Below, one piece after another: positions 18,088 through 27,082 of a stretch of DNA of 64,000 nucleotides. The position numbers and the translations under genes are program-made. Origin of the DNA: CAWAPS01 sp963783945 (GTDB taxonomy: Bacteria > Actinomycetota > Acidimicrobiia > Acidimicrobiales > Palsa-688); NCBI GenBank assembly GCA_963783945.1, contig CAWAPS010000025.1, forward strand, positions 124,001 to 188,000, read 5' to 3'. The notes beneath the pieces are model-generated. The model ran no database searches, was not told the origin of the DNA, and worked only from the letters and a program-made list of their open reading frames with translations. The stretch's first letter is position 1, and each line of letters opens with the position of its first letter.

Positions 18088-19184
18088 CCGGCTCGGGCGC
18101 GCATAGCCATCTCGATGCGGCGGCGCAGAAGCTCGGGGGTGGGCAGCCGCCGCACCCGGCCTTGCTCGTCGAACACGACCGACGTGGCAAGGACGGAGAA
18201 GTGCTCCCGGCTCACCCTGACCATCTCTTCGGGCCTCGGTGAACCGAAGCGGTCCCGATAGACGCATTTGAGGGCGTCGTAGTACCCGCAGCGCAGAGGC
18301 CGTTCTTCGCTGCCGTACACCGAGCAGCGGTTCCCCTCCAGATGGCGGCAGGAAGTGCGCACCACCACCACCCAGCTGTCTTCGGACACCCCGAGCTCGA
18401 CGCTCGGGAAGCCCAGGCAGTACCGGAAGAAGTCGAACTGGTTGGCGTTCTCGGGCAGCTCCCGGCCGAAGATGAGCGTGTGGCAGCACCAGGCACCGCA
18501 ACCCTGGCAGGGGTCTCTGACCTCCGGGTCGGCGAACGACAGGGCCCGGTAGTCCTCGTCCGGATCCGGCTTGACGCCCAGGGCGATAGCCCGCCACTCC
18601 TCCGTGACCGGGTCGGCCCCGGCGTCGGGCGCCATGTGCCGCTCCAGCGGCATCGAGGAAAAGGCCTCGAGCACGTCGGCCCAGTCGGGGCGCTCGGCGA
18701 TCTTGCGCTCGTCGTCGAAGACCACGTGCTCGATGTACCAGCGCACCCGCGCCCGGTCCATCAATGGCTGGCGCGGGTTGAGGTCGACAGTCATCCCGTA
18801 GCGGTACTGGCAGGCGTGGGCGTTGTAATGCACACAGACCGACGGCTGAGCAGGAGTCCCGTGAACCCGGCACAGGCCACTGGCTACGTCGAGATGCCCG
18901 CATGGCTGGTAGAGGTACACCCGGGCCAGCCCGGCCTGGTCGATCGCGATCAGGATCCCATCGAAGTTTGACAGGTACAGCAGGTAGTCGATGTCGCCGA
19001 TGTCCTCGACGTGGAAGCGGCGCAGCAGGAGGTGGGTGCAGCACGGCGAGGTGGAGCAGGACATGCACGGCGCCTGCACGGCCTCGCGGTAGCTGAGCCT
19101 GACCCCTGGCGTCGGGCTCAGGGACACGGCGACATCCTCGACGTCCTCCGGGGCGGTTTGGTCGCGCTGATCGTGATCGAGCAT
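18084..19184 (-). CDS. YkgJ-like Cys-cluster protein (two Zn/Fe-chelating modules)
   Basis: 366 aa from ATG 19184, chosen because GGAG lies 8 nt upstream. A GTG at 19193 is in frame but overlaps that RBS. Two Cys clusters are visible: CMSCSTSPCC near residue 40, with CGHLDVASGLCRVHG further on, and CQGCGAWCC near 230, with CRHLEGNRCSVYG and RPLRCGYYDALKC after it. These match the CxxCxxxxCC metal-chelating family (PF03692), duplicated here. Role unknown, possibly metal-dependent maturation of the coupled oxidoreductase. It follows the repeat-protein gene after 11 nt, so it may end the eCIS transcript. Confidence 0.75.
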   Translation of the reverse strand: MLDHDQRDQTAPEDVEDVAVSLSPTPGVRLSYREAVQAPCMSCSTSPCCTHLLLRRFHVEDIGDIDYLLYLSNFDGILIAIDQAGLARVYLYQPCGHLDVASGLCRVHGTPAQPSVCVHYNAHACQYRYGMTVDLNPRQPLMDRARVRWYIEHVVFDDERKIAERPDWADVLEAFSSMPLERHMAPDAGADPVTEEWRAIALGVKPDPDEDYRALSFADPEVRDPCQGCGAWCCHTLIFGRELPENANQFDFFRYCLGFPSVELGVSEDSWVVVVRTSCRHLEGNRCSVYGSEERPLRCGYYDALKCVYRDRFGSPRPEEMVRVSREHFSVLATSVVFDEQGRVRRLPTPELLRRRIEMAMRARAG

Positions 19185-19195
19185 CGGGTTCACTC

Positions 19196-20047
19196 CTAGA
19201 TTGACCGTAGGAGCCGGCCCATCCGGACCGCCTCACCTGCCTGGGGCTGGGCTCTCTGCGCCACGGAGGCCGCTTTTCCAACCGACTTGAGTGGCGTCGA
19301 CGCGCCGGCCGTCTTTTTTAGCTGCTTTAGGCGCCCGAGCGGGCCACCGAGCCCGGCCTTGGCCGAGCGGAGGTTCTTACCGGCCAGGCCCTTGTCCCGC
19401 ACCATCACGCTGCGGGCCGGACCCGTTGCTTTCAACCCCGCCGCCTTGTGGGCGGCCAGAGATTTCTTCACCGCGGCCAGATCCTTGCCCGCCCCGGCCT
19501 TACCCGGCGCCGCCAGCTTCCTCGCCTTGGCCACCTCCGAGCCCACCCCGCCTTTGACCGCCGCCTTCGCCGCCTTCACCTCCTTGGCCGACCCTTTTAG
19601 CTTGGCCCCAACCACGCCCTTGTCCCGCACCATCACGCTGCGGGCCGGACCCGTTGCTTTCAACCCCGCCGCCTTGTGGGCGGCCAGAGATTTCTTCACC
19701 GCGGCCAGATCCTTGCCCGCCCCGGCCTTACCCGGCGCCGCCAGCTTCCTCGCCTTGGCCACCTCCGAGCCCACCCCGCCTTTGACCGCCGCCTTCGCTG
19801 CCTTCACCTCCTTGGCCGACCCCTTGGCTTTATCGGCCGCTCCGTGACTGCGTACCAGCACACTCCGCGACGGGCGGTTGGCCGGCAGCCGGTTCTTGGC
19901 CGCCCCCTTCTTCTGCAACTGCGCCAGGCCGGGTATGACAATGGCGCTGGCCACCATGGCCGCGCCGCCCACCCGGCCCACGACCCGGCCGCCGGATAAG
20001 CGCGGGGCCCGCGGGCCTAGCGCGGCTGGCGAACGGAGCGTCGGCAT
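19196..20047 (-). CDS. Lys/Ala-rich tandem-repeat protein at the end of the eCIS operon
   Basis: 283 aa; ATG 20047 is 1 nt after the preceding stop. A hydrophobic segment near residues 30-45 (AAMVASAIVIPGLAQL) is followed by a strongly basic Lys/Ala region built from two nearly identical 76-residue repeats. Each repeat carries GSAKEVKAAKAAVKGG and AGAGKDLAAVKKSLAAHKAA. A RSVMVRDKG-like motif occurs three times, the first as RSVLVRSHG. The composition recalls histone H1-like or nucleic-acid-binding tails. I know no family. It could be cargo, a membrane-tethered scaffold or a nucleoid-binding protein. Confidence 0.65.
   Translation of the reverse strand: MPTLRSPAALGPRAPRLSGGRVVGRVGGAAMVASAIVIPGLAQLQKKGAAKNRLPANRPSRSVLVRSHGAADKAKGSAKEVKAAKAAVKGGVGSEVAKARKLAAPGKAGAGKDLAAVKKSLAAHKAAGLKATGPARSVMVRDKGVVGAKLKGSAKEVKAAKAAVKGGVGSEVAKARKLAAPGKAGAGKDLAAVKKSLAAHKAAGLKATGPARSVMVRDKGLAGKNLRSAKAGLGGPLGRLKQLKKTAGASTPLKSVGKAASVAQRAQPQAGEAVRMGRLLRSI
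19393..19830 (-). repeat. Near-perfect 228-bp tandem duplication
   Basis: The sequence starting TGTCCCGCACCATCACG at 19393 recurs at 19621, a period of 228 bp (76 codons). The copies agree over roughly 210 bp with very few changes, mostly synonymous, so the duplication looks recent. Confidence 0.85.
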
Positions 20048-20048
20048 T

Positions 20049-22070
20049 TCACCGCTTCAGGCTGAACAGCTCCACCTCCGTGATCGATACGTTCCTCCCG
20101 GCGCCGTCGGACGGGTACACGGACTGGATGTAGATGGCCAGCACCTCGGCGTGCTTGGCCTTGACGGTGAAGGTCTGGAACGAAGCCGAATCGGCCGCGG
20201 TGACGGTCTTGCTGTAGGGCTTGGCGCTGCCGGTGAAGATCATCCGCACCTGTTCCGGCCGGGGCTGTTGATCGTACGACTGGGGACTATCGGTGTCGCC
20301 CATGAGGAAACCGACCTTGTCCACGTCGATAGGCCCGTGGAGGTGGATGAGAAGGACCTGGTCGGTCTGCTTGCGATTGGACTGCCAGGACGTGTTCGAC
20401 AAGCCGTCGATGGCGTTGAGCGGAGGGTGGCCCGGCGCCGAGCTCGTTGCCACTGCCGACGTGAGGTCGACCGGCCGGTAGGCGGGGTGGATGGCGTTGG
20501 CCACGGAGTGGTACCAGTGGCCCACCCGGGTGCGGATCGGGTGCTTCCACGGCCCCACGAAGAACAGCACGACGAGGACGATCGCGGCGAGAGCGATCAA
20601 TCTGGTCACCCAGCTGGTGAGCCAGCCCGGACCGGCCCCGCCGACGGCCCGGCGCCTCTGTCGGGGCCGCTCGCCGGCGGTGTGCTGCTTGCGCCGGGTT
20701 ATCCGAAGCCAGGCCCGGCGGTACCAGGGAAGGGCGAAGATGGCCGCCTCGGTCAGCGAGGCCCCGCAACGCCGGCAGAAGCGGCGGGCTGGGTCGTTGC
20801 CCTCCCCGCACTGGCCGCACACCTTGTCCCCCGGATTGATGGTCCGGGTGGCCGTTTGGGGTTTTCGGGCAGCCGGGCGGGACTTTACCGCCCCGGGCTT
20901 GACCGCCTCGGGCTGCACCGCACCGGTCGGAGCTACCGGGCCGGTGGCCGGTCCCGGCGCGACCGGCGCGGCCGGGGTGGGGCCGGCCGAAGCGGCGGTC
21001 GCAGCACCGGCCGCGGCCACCCCGGCGGCGCCCATCACCGCAGTGTGTGACGTAGCTCCGGGGGCAACCGGCTGAGCCTGGCCCGCAGGTGGCGTCGGCC
21101 TGGTCGGCTGGACCGGGGGGGCCGGCCGTATGGGTTGGGACGGTTGAACGGGCTGCGCCGGCTGGACGGCCGGCGAGGGACGTCCCGGCTGGGTCGGCTG
21201 TACCGAGCGGGCCGGGGCTCCGGGGGCGCGCATCAGCGGGATGGTGGCGCCCGCGGCTGCGCCGGCGGCGGCTGCCGCGACAATCGGGGCCGCTCCGTGG
21301 TGCTCGCCGGCCGAGGCCGGGGTGGGGGGCGCATCCGGACCGGGGGCCGGGTCCGCTGGAACATCGGCTGCGGCGCCCGTGGCGGCCGCGCCTGGTGCAG
21401 GGACCGGCGAACCCGGGACGGCCGGGGGCGGGGGCGGGGCCGGAGCCTCAGCCGTCGGGGCCCCGGGTGGGGCCGCGCCGGCCGGGCCAGAAGCGACCGC
21501 AGCGGCCACGCCTGGCGGCGGGGGCGGCGGGGCGGCCACGCCTGGCGGCGGGGGTGGCGGGGCGGCCCGTAGCAGCGGCGTCTTGCCGGCCACGGGTGGG
21601 CCGGGTGCCTCCGTTGCTGCGGTCGTGGCGGCCGCCGCGCCGAGGGCCGCGGCGGTGGGGGCCGCCGCGGCTGGGGAGGCGGCGGTGGGGGGCGACGCCG
21701 GCACCGGCGGTTCGGCCGCGGCCGGTGGAGCCGCGGCGGGCGGAGCCGACGCCGGCACCCCGTCGGGCGAGGCTTCGGGCCCGGTGACCGGTAGCTCGCC
21801 GGTCGTGGCGACCACCCCTTCCCCCGCTTCGGGTGCTACATCCCCCGGATGGTCGGAGCGGTCATCACCCTTGCCGATCGCCTCTTTGACCCGATCCAGG
21901 AAGCCCTGGTGCTGGGGATCCGGTTCAGGCTCCGATTCGGGCTCGGGGGCAGGCGCTTCCTCCTCCTCCTCCTCGACCTTCTGCCCTTCCCACTCCAAAA
22001 ACCCAGCGCACGAGCCGCAGAACGTGTCGGTGTCCTCGTTCTCGAACCCGCAGCGGGTGCAGACGATCAC
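20049..22070 (-). CDS. Zinc-ribbon / transmembrane / discoidin-like eCIS membrane protein (CisA-like architecture)
   Basis: 673 aa; ATG 22070 overlaps the previous stop (ATGA). An N-terminal zinc ribbon (CTRCGFENEDTDTFCGSC, residues about 4-21) and an acidic stretch precede a Pro/Ala-rich disordered region of about 350 residues. A second zinc ribbon (CGQCG...CRRCG, about 417-437), a basic patch and one transmembrane helix (about 488-507, ALAAIVLVVLFFVGPW) follow. The exported C-terminus (about 540-673) resembles F5/8 type C/discoidin carbohydrate-binding folds (NAIDGLSNTSWQS, ITEVELFSL). No signal peptide, so N-in. The layout resembles CisA, described from Streptomyces as linking the CIS to the membrane. 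That comparison is from memory and untested. Confidence 0.75.
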   Translation of the reverse strand: MIVCTRCGFENEDTDTFCGSCAGFLEWEGQKVEEEEEEAPAPEPESEPEPDPQHQGFLDRVKEAIGKGDDRSDHPGDVAPEAGEGVVATTGELPVTGPEASPDGVPASAPPAAAPPAAAEPPVPASPPTAASPAAAAPTAAALGAAAATTAATEAPGPPVAGKTPLLRAAPPPPPPGVAAPPPPPPGVAAAVASGPAGAAPPGAPTAEAPAPPPPPAVPGSPVPAPGAAATGAAADVPADPAPGPDAPPTPASAGEHHGAAPIVAAAAAGAAAGATIPLMRAPGAPARSVQPTQPGRPSPAVQPAQPVQPSQPIRPAPPVQPTRPTPPAGQAQPVAPGATSHTAVMGAAGVAAAGAATAASAGPTPAAPVAPGPATGPVAPTGAVQPEAVKPGAVKSRPAARKPQTATRTINPGDKVCGQCGEGNDPARRFCRRCGASLTEAAIFALPWYRRAWLRITRRKQHTAGERPRQRRRAVGGAGPGWLTSWVTRLIALAAIVLVVLFFVGPWKHPIRTRVGHWYHSVANAIHPAYRPVDLTSAVATSSAPGHPPLNAIDGLSNTSWQSNRKQTDQVLLIHLHGPIDVDKVGFLMGDTDSPQSYDQQPRPEQVRMIFTGSAKPYSKTVTAADSASFQTFTVKAKHAEVLAIYIQSVYPSDGAGRNVSITEVELFSLKR

Positions 22071-22905
22071 TCCTGAGGCTCCTGACCGGCCGGAGGCTGG
22101 GTCTCCGGGCCCTGCTCACCATCTTGTACCCCTGGCCCCGGCGGAGCCAGGTCAATGTGCTCGGATCCTGGCAGATCTACCGCGCCGGGTGCGTGCGCAG
22201 ACGGATGCCCGTCAGGAGGTTGCCCGTCTCCGGAGAGCCGGGCGTCCCCGGCCGCCGCCTCCTCGTGTCCTTCGTGCTCTTCGGAGGCGATGACCCTGCC
22301 CGTCTCGGTCAGGACCTCGACACTGACAGCCAGGTGGGCCGGGCGTGACGCCGCCACGATGCGCTCGATAGTCGCCCGGTTGATCGCGTCAGGATCCGGA
22401 ACCCGGAGCCGGACGGTGAGGTGGGCATCCGCCGACCCGGGCAGGGGGGTGTTCGCCTCCTGAGACCAGAGGCAGCCGCCGTTTTCGAGGATTTCCGGGG
22501 TGACCCCGGCATACAGGTTCACGTGTGATGCCAGCCCGGCCGACGTGCCGCGGATCCGGTACAGCACCACGATCTCCTTGATGAGCCTGCGCCGCCTCTC
22601 CAGTGGCCAGTGCTCGTCGATCTCGACCCCGACCCAGCTGGCCAGCCAGTCGATGAAGTCGTCGGGTGCGAGGTCGGCATCGAGGTAGCTGTCCCAGCAG
22701 TCGAGGGCCGAGTAGATGGGGGCGACGACGCTGTCGAACCCACGGGTCAGCCTGTCGCAGAACGGGTCTTCCTGCAGCAGCGAGGGCAACTCGCGGATGA
22801 ACGGCCGGGGATTGAGCAGCCCGTCGACAACGCCGCGTCCCCCTCGCCGTTGGCCGCCCGAGCCGGTTCGGGGCCTCGGGATGGCTGGACCTCGACGATC
22901 GCCAT
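22067..22905 (-). CDS. eCIS/phage tail protein I-like baseplate protein (Afp12-like), frameshifted near the start
   Basis: The best start is ATG 22905, 2 nt after the baseplate-J stop, but its frame leaves the conserved one after about 22 codons. Adding one G to the G5 run at 22839-22843 joins ATG (MAIVEVQPSRG) to VDGLLNPRPFIRELPSLLQ. The result is 279 aa with an 840-nt frame. The body, with DFIDWLASWVGVEID, RRRLIKEIVVLYRIRGT and GLASHVNLYAG, is typical of P2 gpI/Afp12 proteins that form the baseplate wedge. An acidic Pro-rich extension of about 70 residues ends the protein. Without the repair there is no ATG/GTG in the conserved frame near the start, only TTG within RELPSLL. Confidence 0.8.
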
Positions 22906-22907
22906 CT

Positions 22908-24863
22908 CTACAGCGGTCCTTCCGCCCGGACCTGGTGCTCGTAAGAGAACACGAGCGCGTTCGGTGCCACCTCGACTCGCTGGGCCGCTTGTCCCCTCTC
23001 GCCGGTGAGCGGGTTAGCGGCGAACAGCCGAACGTTTTCCACCAGCTCGGTGCCGGACAGGTTCTGGAGCACGGCGTAGATCTCGCCGATGAGGACCGGG
23101 CGGCCGAACGGCCAGCCCGTCCCATCCATCCCGCCCCGGATCGGGTGCAGGTAGTCGTATAGAGCCTGGGTGGCGTTGGCCTGCAACCTCAGCGGGTCCG
23201 CCCAGGGTCTGGCCCGCATCATGGCCACAACCGTCACCCCCTGGTACGCCGGCGGCTCTACCATCACCCGGGCGCCGATGGTCCGTTTGCGATCGAGCGC
23301 GGTCGCTACCGCGCTGAGCATCTCCGGCGCCGGGACGAGTTGCTCGAAGCTCAGGCGGCCGTCCTCGTCATCGGCGATCGCCGGGACCAGTAGCACCCTG
23401 ACTCCTCCGGCTTCCTCCGGGGTGGTCGCCGGCACGGCGCGGACGCGTGCCGCCTCAGGCGCGGCTTCGTGAGCCAGCTGCTCGTAGTCCTCAGCGGTGA
23501 CGGCCCGATTGAGGGTGCGCAGAACGATGGGACCCCTGATCTTGGCTTCCTCGACGCTCTCGCCGTCGACCCCACCGGAGGCCGGCCGGCGGTTCTCGAC
23601 TCGAGTCACGAAGGGGATGGTCGTTCGGCTCACCCGGATGGCGCTCTTGGCCACGTTGCCCTGGCGGCCCCCGCCGGTGCGGTAGCGCCGCACCCGCACG
23701 ACTGCTCCCTTGTCCGGCACCGCCCCGAAGAAGCTGAGGGTCCCATCGGCGTTGCGCACCACGGGACCGAACGCGATTTCGCCCGTCGTGTAATCGAGGC
23801 TGAAGTGGCGATCGGACGGCAGGCTCTGGGCGAAATCCGAGACCTCAGTCCAGTCCTGCCAGCCGTCCTCCTCAGTCGAGACCTCGATCACCACGGGTTC
23901 ATCAGACGGGACGACGGGGTAGCGGGCCAGCTGGTAGCGCTGACCGGCTATGCCTTCGGCCAACCCGAGGACTTCCTCCTCGATCGTCTCGGCCTGGATG
24001 ACTTCGATGGTCCCGCCGATCGTGAACGCGTCTATCTTTTTTATGAGAGGTGAGTTCGAGTAGAACGGCTGGTCCTCCTCCGGCGCCGTGGTGCGGGCCC
24101 TGATCCATCCGGCCCGCAGCTTCTGCACCAGGGCCATGGTGTGAGACGGCGGAACGTGGATGACGACGTCACCTTGACGGTTCATGCCGCCGGTGGTGTC
24201 CTTGTCCACCTCGCACTCGATCCAGTTCTCGCCATCGAACGCCTCCCAGGCCAGGGGAGGGTTGGTGGGGTCGACGCCGACTCCTTCGATCTCGCAGTCG
24301 AGCCGCACGTTGACGGCGCAACGGGGGACCGCCGCGGTCAGGCCGATAAGCAGCACCTCGTCGGGCACAGGCTGGGGGGAGAACGCCGAAAACGGAGCCA
24401 GGTTGATGCTGTCGGTGTGATTGCGCCAGGTACCGCCCGTCGGTATCGAGCAGATGTACTCGACCGAGCAGGGGACGATGTCGAGCTTGTTGGCCGTCGT
24501 GAATGCCACCGCCGGCGAGTCCCTGTCGCCCCGGGCGGTGACTACCTCGACCCCGCGGGGCACGACTATCGGGTTTGCCTGAGGAGCTGAAAGCCAGAAT
24601 GTGGTCCCGGTGGTCGCCGCCGTCGGAGGAAAAAGCCGCACGCCGATCAGTTCCAGGAACTTGATGTAGTTGCGATCAGGTACCCGGTTGAGCCGGTAAA
24701 TGAGCTGATCGGTCATGTAGGCGAACGTCTCTATGAGCGTCACGCCAGGATCCGACACGTTGTGATCGGTCCAGTCGGGGCAGCGCTGCTGAACCAATCG
24801 CTTGGCGTCGTCCACCAGACTCTGGAACCGACGATCATCGAGGTTGGGCGCGGGCAGGGACAT
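22908..24863 (-). CDS. Baseplate J-like assembly protein (Afp11-like)
   Basis: 651 aa. It is the baseplate wedge protein of contractile systems. The N-terminus LDDRRFQSLVDDAKRLV, with WTDHNVSDPGVTLIETFAYMTD, is the signature of the 'putative baseplate assembly protein' family (TIGR02243-like). The C-terminal half has TAEDYEQLAHEAAPEAARVRA, as in gpJ/gp47. It starts 5 nt after the gp25 stop and its 3' end abuts the tail-I gene, consistent with a heteromeric wedge. Confidence 0.92.
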   Translation of the reverse strand: MSLPAPNLDDRRFQSLVDDAKRLVQQRCPDWTDHNVSDPGVTLIETFAYMTDQLIYRLNRVPDRNYIKFLELIGVRLFPPTAATTGTTFWLSAPQANPIVVPRGVEVVTARGDRDSPAVAFTTANKLDIVPCSVEYICSIPTGGTWRNHTDSINLAPFSAFSPQPVPDEVLLIGLTAAVPRCAVNVRLDCEIEGVGVDPTNPPLAWEAFDGENWIECEVDKDTTGGMNRQGDVVIHVPPSHTMALVQKLRAGWIRARTTAPEEDQPFYSNSPLIKKIDAFTIGGTIEVIQAETIEEEVLGLAEGIAGQRYQLARYPVVPSDEPVVIEVSTEEDGWQDWTEVSDFAQSLPSDRHFSLDYTTGEIAFGPVVRNADGTLSFFGAVPDKGAVVRVRRYRTGGGRQGNVAKSAIRVSRTTIPFVTRVENRRPASGGVDGESVEEAKIRGPIVLRTLNRAVTAEDYEQLAHEAAPEAARVRAVPATTPEEAGGVRVLLVPAIADDEDGRLSFEQLVPAPEMLSAVATALDRKRTIGARVMVEPPAYQGVTVVAMMRARPWADPLRLQANATQALYDYLHPIRGGMDGTGWPFGRPVLIGEIYAVLQNLSGTELVENVRLFAANPLTGERGQAAQRVEVAPNALVFSYEHQVRAEGPL

Positions 24864-24868
24864 CTCGC

Positions 24869-25267
24869 TTACTCCTCCTCAGGAATTACGTAGAAGGGAA
24901 AGACGAGATTTCGGGGGTCGTACGATCCCCTTCTCGTGTAATGGATATCTATGTACATGGCGTTGCGATCGACATCGTCGACGCTCACTTCGACCCGCTC
25001 CACGTCGATGCGGGGCTCCCACCGAGCTAAAGAGCGCTTGACCTCGGCGGCCAGCCTCCCGGCGGTCGTGGCATCAGCGGACGCGAACACATAGTTGTGA
25101 ATACCGCACCCGAACTCGGGCCGCATCGGCCGCTCGCCGGGCGCCGTTCCGAGGATCAGGCGGATGGCCTGCTGCAGGTTGCGGTCCTCTCCCGCGAGAG
25201 CGATGCTACCGGTCGCATCGGTGCCCATCGGGTAGTTCCAGCCCCGGCCTACAAACTTCTCCGACAT
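24869..25267 (-). CDS. GPW/gp25-family baseplate protein (Afp9-like)
   Basis: 132 aa. It links sheath to baseplate. The lysozyme-like gp25 fold is shown by QQAIRLILGTAPGERPMRPEFGCGI, the family's EFG motif, followed by WEPRIDVERVEV. The N-terminus GRGWNYPMG is typical of eCIS versions. It lies between the spike and baseplate-J genes, the usual eCIS order. Confidence 0.93.
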   Translation of the reverse strand: MSEKFVGRGWNYPMGTDATGSIALAGEDRNLQQAIRLILGTAPGERPMRPEFGCGIHNYVFASADATTAGRLAAEVKRSLARWEPRIDVERVEVSVDDVDRNAMYIDIHYTRRGSYDPRNLVFPFYVIPEEE

Positions 25268-25278
25268 CGATTCCTCCC

Positions 25279-27069
25279 CTAGGGGCCGAGGCTGATCTCG
25301 GCTGCCGTTACTGCGACTTCGGTGCCGGTGATGTTCACACCGGCGCCGGAGGTTATACCTGTTTCGCCGCCCGCATCGAAGCTGACGCCCCCTCCCGCTT
25401 GCAGCGTGAACTCACCGCCCGCAGTGAGCGCGATGTCGCCTCCTGCCTCCATGGTGATCCCCTCAGCCGCATTTATGGTCACTTCGCCCGCACACGTGAC
25501 GGAAATGACCTGCTCCTCGTCGTTGAGCATGATCATGCACGAGTTGCCGCCCGTCGCGATGGTGATGGCAAGGGTGTCTGGTCCGTCGTCGAACCGGATC
25601 ATGTGTTCCGCCCGAGACGTCATCCATCTGGCGGCGACCACCCCGTCGATCTGCGGAGGGGGGACGGGCCGTTGCACGCCGTTGTAGAGGTTGCCGATCA
25701 CATACGGGAAGTTCATGTCGCCACGGTCGAAGGCGACCAGCACCTCGTTGCCGATCTCGGGCATCCAGACGAAGCCGCCGACGGCGCCCGCCCCGATCTG
25801 TACCGTCCGCGCCCAGGCACTCACATACGTCTCGGCCAGCCACGGGAACATGACTTTCACCCGGCACATCTCCTCGGGATCCATGTTGTCCACGACCGTT
25901 CCGATCACGACTCCCGGGACGCTCGGCCGGTTGGCGTCGGCCACCCCTGACGCTCCTGATGTCAGGGCGTACAAGGACCGATCCCGCCGGCCACCAACCG
26001 TGAACCAGGTGCTGTAGCCGCTCAGGTTGGGCTCGAACACGTGACGGGCCGAGGTCACCACGTAGTAGCCGTCGAACGGCGGCCCGACCATGCCGAGGCT
26101 TACCGTCCCTCCAGGCGCGATCGTAGGATCTCCGATGCACTCTCCCTCTATCTCGGCCAGCGCGCCGGAGATATCGGAGGCGATAGCTAAGGCCCGGTTC
26201 ATGGCCGCAGCTTCATTGTCGAAGGGCCGGCTCGAATCGGTGAACGGCCATGCTTCGAACTCACCCGCCACCACGATGGGTAGGGTCGCAGGGTCGAGGC
26301 TCATCGACGCCGCGGGGATAGCCGGCGTCATCCCGACGACAGGGGCGGCCAGCAGAGGGTCGTAACCCAGCACGTTCACCTCTGGCACCTGCTCGGCCGC
26401 GCTGACCGTGCCGCGGAGACGAATGAGGTTCTGCCCCATCACGAGCTGGGTGCCGATGGGAGGCTCCTCCAGGCTGACCGCCGGCGGTACGCCCTCCTCT
26501 GGAAGGGGGGGAGGGCAGAAGTTGAACAACCCCTCCGCGTCGACGTAGGCGACCCGGTTTTCCAGCGCCGCGAGCTGCTGGATGAAGACCCAGTCGCTGA
26601 CGTTGGCCTGAGTGAGCCACTCGTAGAGCGTGTCTGTGGGGATGATCTCGCCCGGAGGAATGACGGCTGTGCTCGTCAGTATCTCGACCACGTCGGACGC
26701 CATCATCTCCGGGTAGGCCATCGTGTTGGTCCCCCGCATAAGCCGATGCGATGCGTCGAGGCCCCTGACCACGGTCAAGTTCCCGTCCGGGCCGTACTCG
26801 ACGTCAACTGCCGTGACCTCACCACTGGTCATCAGCGGCACGGGAACGGTGCCGGTAGTCACCTGGATGTTGACCAGGGCTCCTAGCTGGAAGCCGCCGA
26901 GCTCCAGGACTGTCATACGCGGGCCGCGGAAAACCAGGCGGAACTGGGAGGGCACGTAAAGGCTGAGATCGACCTCGGCCGATATGAGCATGCCGCTGAC
27001 GATCGGATCCAGCGGAGCCTCCATGACCTCCACCAGAACCTGGGCGCTCTCGGTACCGCTGATGCTCAT
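25279..27069 (-). CDS. VgrG-like central spike protein (Afp8-like)
   Basis: 596 aa from ATG 27069; the longer frame to 27171 would overlap the upstream coding sequence. The N-terminal gpD/gp27-like hub (about 1-330) precedes a gp5-type OB fold (about 386-460, VKVMFPWLAETYVSAWARTV, EIGNEVLVAFDRGD, PYVIGNLYNG). A C-terminal beta-helix of short repeats (GEVTINAAEGITMEAGGDI) forms the spike. No catalytic effector domain is appended and no PAAR tip gene follows, so tip and cargo are unassigned. Confidence 0.92.
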   Translation of the reverse strand: MSISGTESAQVLVEVMEAPLDPIVSGMLISAEVDLSLYVPSQFRLVFRGPRMTVLELGGFQLGALVNIQVTTGTVPVPLMTSGEVTAVDVEYGPDGNLTVVRGLDASHRLMRGTNTMAYPEMMASDVVEILTSTAVIPPGEIIPTDTLYEWLTQANVSDWVFIQQLAALENRVAYVDAEGLFNFCPPPLPEEGVPPAVSLEEPPIGTQLVMGQNLIRLRGTVSAAEQVPEVNVLGYDPLLAAPVVGMTPAIPAASMSLDPATLPIVVAGEFEAWPFTDSSRPFDNEAAAMNRALAIASDISGALAEIEGECIGDPTIAPGGTVSLGMVGPPFDGYYVVTSARHVFEPNLSGYSTWFTVGGRRDRSLYALTSGASGVADANRPSVPGVVIGTVVDNMDPEEMCRVKVMFPWLAETYVSAWARTVQIGAGAVGGFVWMPEIGNEVLVAFDRGDMNFPYVIGNLYNGVQRPVPPPQIDGVVAARWMTSRAEHMIRFDDGPDTLAITIATGGNSCMIMLNDEEQVISVTCAGEVTINAAEGITMEAGGDIALTAGGEFTLQAGGGVSFDAGGETGITSGAGVNITGTEVAVTAAEISLGP

Positions 27070-27082
27070 GACCCCAAAATCC

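Noticed and set aside
16504..19281. 925-codon minus-strand open frame covering the CrtI-like gene and beyond
   Set aside because: Only the part from 18087 is protein-like. The rest is an Arg/Gly-rich shadow of the Cys-cluster gene, which has clear CxxC motifs in its own frame.
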